Origin: a virus
Direction: 5' to 3' (one strand)
DNA length: 50,266 nt
IMG/VR virus record: IMGVR_UViG_3300031626_000004
Location: 1 to 50,266 of that record
Part shown: positions 48,181 through 50,266 of the stretch, piece after piece
How the letters are laid out: each line of letters begins with the position of its first letter
How positions within the stretch are numbered: the first letter of the stretch is position 1
The notes under the pieces: model-generated
What the model was told of the DNA's origin: nothing
The model's database searches: none
The model's input: the letters and a program-made list of their open reading frames with translations, nothing else
Position numbers and translations under genes: made by a program

Positions 48181-49553
48181 TAGCTGGTTCTAAACGGTAA
48201 AGACGCTAGTCCTTGTTGTGCAACTGTAATAGGTTGTATGTTAGGTGTTGGTACAACGAAATTAGGCTGCACTGGAGGGGCCAAGGTCGGCAGAGTATAC
48301 GCACCCGCAGCCGTGTAAGACGCTGCGGGCATCGCAGGAGTCTGAACCTGAATTTCTGGACGGTTAAACACGTCGTTCGGGTCTATCACACAAGCGTTCG
48401 TAGCAGGGTCCATCATGTAACCCACAGGACAGGGATCAATAGTCGTCGGGGCCACGCCAGCGACCGCAGGCCCAGGCTGACTGATCCCAGGTCCGTCGTC
48501 CGATTTGTTTGTAGGGAAATTCGGATCGACTTGAGGAGCACCGATCTTAGCCATCGCTGCATCTTGATCAATAGTCGGGTCCATGACCTTGGCGGTGTCA
48601 GACCGTGAGCCCGTGTAAGACAAAGGATTGCCGTCCGCATCCACGGATAAAGAACCAACAACCTGCCCGCCCTCCATCACAGGGACATAACGAGCCGTGG
48701 CAGAGTTAGATATACCAAGCGCCTTGGCAATGCCACTGGGCTCATAACTCCCCGTTAACTGCTCATAAGCTCGGCGCTGGTCCATGTCCGCTAAGTAATC
48801 AATGCCCTGAAGCGCGGGCATGCCTGAAAAAGGACCGAATCGAGGCTCGTCCAACTTGGTCCCAAGACCAAGGACCGCGTCAACATACTCTTGGCCCGTT
48901 AATCCAGCGTCAGCTAACATCTTCTGAGCGTTTGCCCGGCCCTCGCCCGCAATGGTTTGAGTCTTTCCATCGCCGTCAGTGTATGAAAGAGGCTGACCAC
49001 TCGTCAAATTAACGCCGCGCTCGGTGCTCTGACCGTACGGATCAGCCGCCGCCGCTATCCGCTGCTGCATAAACCGATCTTGAAACGCCTGATCAACGTT
49101 GGGGTTAGCAACGTTCGTATCGTAAACCTGACCACCTCGTCTCTCTTTATTGTCAAAAGGAGTGAGCCTGTTGATCATGTCGTCCATGTAACTATTAACA
49201 ATACGAGGGTCCCGAGCCCCCGGCTCCGCAGCCATCGCAGTTACCCTGTTGGGCATAGCGTAAGTTGTTTTGCCATTAGGGTTTGTGCTTTTAACAGCGC
49301 GGGGGTTGTTGTCCTTGTAACTAGCCTGAACCTTCGCAAAGTCGCTCTTCTCTTTGCGTGACACAGGACGGATGTTGCCCTGAGAAGGAGGAGGAAGAAT
49401 GTCCGTGGTCGTCCCAGACATAACATCCTGACCAAAAGTGCTGCCGCCGCCGTCGTCGCTGCCGCCGCCGCCGCCGCCACCTTCTTTGTCCCCGCCATAA
49501 AATATCTGGGGTCGGATCGGGTTCAAACCCATTAAATCAAGCAGCTTTGTCAT
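48180..49553 (-). CDS. Gly-rich protein upstream of TerL (457 aa), unknown
   Basis: The start at 49553 (MTKLLDLMGLNPIRPQIFYG) is followed by a poly-Gly/Asp linker (GGGGGGGSDDGGGS) and a large, mostly hydrophilic body with many Asp, Asn, Pro and Gly residues. Near the C-terminus there are two Cys (PCPVGYMMDPATNACVID). It probably belongs to the virion or to packaging. No domain is recognised. Confidence 0.55.
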   Translation of the reverse strand: MTKLLDLMGLNPIRPQIFYGGDKEGGGGGGGSDDGGGSTFGQDVMSGTTTDILPPPSQGNIRPVSRKEKSDFAKVQASYKDNNPRAVKSTNPNGKTTYAMPNRVTAMAAEPGARDPRIVNSYMDDMINRLTPFDNKERRGGQVYDTNVANPNVDQAFQDRFMQQRIAAAADPYGQSTERGVNLTSGQPLSYTDGDGKTQTIAGEGRANAQKMLADAGLTGQEYVDAVLGLGTKLDEPRFGPFSGMPALQGIDYLADMDQRRAYEQLTGSYEPSGIAKALGISNSATARYVPVMEGGQVVGSLSVDADGNPLSYTGSRSDTAKVMDPTIDQDAAMAKIGAPQVDPNFPTNKSDDGPGISQPGPAVAGVAPTTIDPCPVGYMMDPATNACVIDPNDVFNRPEIQVQTPAMPAASYTAAGAYTLPTLAPPVQPNFVVPTPNIQPITVAQQGLASLPFRTS

Positions 49554-49944
49554 GCCAAGCACCTTTGTTTGGGAACGTCCCGTTCCTGTTTCCGCGATGA
49601 GCAAGCACCTCAGTCACCCCTGGGTACTGAATCCAAAACTGCTTTCTCATTTCTTTACAAATCCACAATACATCTTTTTTACCATGCGTGGCAATCATAT
49701 CTACAAAAACCATTACATCGCCCTCGTCACGGGCAAAAATCTCCGGGCCGCAATAATCCTTGCTGGCAAACTCCTCACGAGTCATAAACGCCCAGGTGAT
49801 CAATCCAACGCACACCCCATCCCTGTAAAACAACCGTATCTGATCATTGTCAATTGCAGGCAATAACCGCCAAGAAATCGTAGAGGACGGGAAGTCCCTA
49901 TAAGACTCAGACGTGCACCAAAGATTTAACGCATCACGAATCAT
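49537..49944 (-). CDS. HlyC-like (RTX toxin-activating) acyltransferase homologue
   Basis: The 135-aa protein aligns with the HlyC/TAAT family across most of its length: ALNLWCTSESYRDFPSS, LLPAIDNDQIRLFYRDGVCV, GLITWAF and VFVDMIA followed by MRKQF. HlyC enzymes transfer a fatty acyl chain from acyl-ACP to Lys of RTX toxins, within a GNAT-like fold. The Asp of FVDMIA (equivalent to HlyC Asp92) is kept, but the usual catalytic His (HlyC His23) is Tyr15 here. Related proteins are found in other marine phages. Activity may therefore be changed or lost. Confidence 0.75.
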   Translation of the reverse strand: MIRDALNLWCTSESYRDFPSSTISWRLLPAIDNDQIRLFYRDGVCVGLITWAFMTREEFASKDYCGPEIFARDEGDVMVFVDMIATHGKKDVLWICKEMRKQFWIQYPGVTEVLAHRGNRNGTFPNKGAWHDKAA

Positions 49945-50266
49945 CCGCCCCTCAAACTCGCTAAACCCTGAAACCGATCCAAAGCATTCCCGCCACTGCC
50001 GCGGCTCACAGACGCACTCGCCTTCAAAGGACTAACCTTCCGGGGACTAAAAGCCTTGGTCAACATGGACAAACCAGCCATCGCAGACTGATAGTCATCA
50101 GCCTCCGATCCACCGTCCGACTCCGCTAACGTCTTCAAGGCAGCCTCAATACCGCCAACCGTGTCAGGCCGAGACGAAGTACGAACAGGCGCAAACTCCT
50201 CCGCGTAATCACTCAAACTCGTGCCGTTAGAATCCGAAGGGTTGTACTCGCCTCCCGACTCAAGGA
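49941..50266 (-). CDS. Gene running off the right edge, unknown
   Basis: The reading frame stays open to base 50266. A TTG at 50214-50216 could be a start, but no ribosome binding site is near it, so the gene most likely begins outside the window. The visible 108 residues include SLSDYAEEFAPVRTSSRPD, then IEAALKTLAESDGG, and end DRFQGLASLRGG. Its stop overlaps the start of the HlyC-like gene. Confidence 0.55.
   Translation of the reverse strand, partial: LESGGEYNPSDSNGTSLSDYAEEFAPVRTSSRPDTVGGIEAALKTLAESDGGSEADDYQSAMAGLSMLTKAFSPRKVSPLKASASVSRGSGGNALDRFQGLASLRGG

Overview
The window is most of a double-stranded DNA tailed phage genome. Its gene content suggests a marine podovirus with a P22-like portal, infecting a Gram-negative bacterium that is probably proteobacterial. 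The evidence is a family A DNA polymerase, an archaeo-eukaryotic-type (AEP) primase, an SF1 helicase, a SNF2 helicase, both terminase subunits, a long P22-type portal, an HK97-type capsid protein, and no tail-tube or tape-measure gene. I see no integrase, RNA polymerase, tRNA, rRNA or CRISPR array. The host assignment is an inference, not something the sequence shows directly.

Left edge (1-2700): three plus-strand genes (a 68-aa protein, a 230-aa Cys-motif protein and a 38-aa HTH-like microprotein), with GGCGCA-rich repeat tracts on both sides of the last two. Opposite them on the minus strand lie a PD-(D/E)XK nuclease and a small-terminase-like gene. A 290-bp divergent control region follows, full of TGACTCAA/TGACGCAT half-sites.

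Early plus-strand operon (2710-7478): about 16 small, tightly overlapping genes of mostly unknown function. Among them are an Api92-type ferredoxin-fold protein, an NrdR-type zinc ribbon, a DnaJ-type Cys-motif protein, HTH proteins and, at the end, a small ribbon-helix-helix-like gene with its own promoter and terminator. A two-gene minus-strand island (SNF2 helicase plus an 80-aa protein) interrupts the plus strand at 7553-9237.

Replication operon (9311-16967, plus): a coiled-coil protein, an SSB-like protein, an AEP primase, an AlpA-like HTH protein, a UvrD-like helicase, four small proteins and PolA. The SSB-like protein and the primase both end in the DDIPF tail typical of bacterial SSB. 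The last plus-strand gene overlaps the end of the structural operon by 7 nt.

Structural and lysis operon (50266 down to 16961, minus), in transcription order: an open-ended gene at the window edge, an HlyC-like acyltransferase homologue, a Gly-rich protein, TerL, portal, a dense set of microproteins with holin-like membrane proteins and an M15 endolysin, a Cys-rich protein, a GroES-like co-chaperonin, scaffold, major capsid protein with a terminator behind it, head and neck proteins, five fibre or adhesin genes (one with an S74 chaperone domain, one with Asp-box repeats), a beta-rich tail protein, and finally large virion proteins that are probably ejected with the DNA.

Most genes overlap their neighbours by 1-20 nt (ATGA, TGATG or TAGTG junctions), which argues for translational coupling and supports several very short genes described here.
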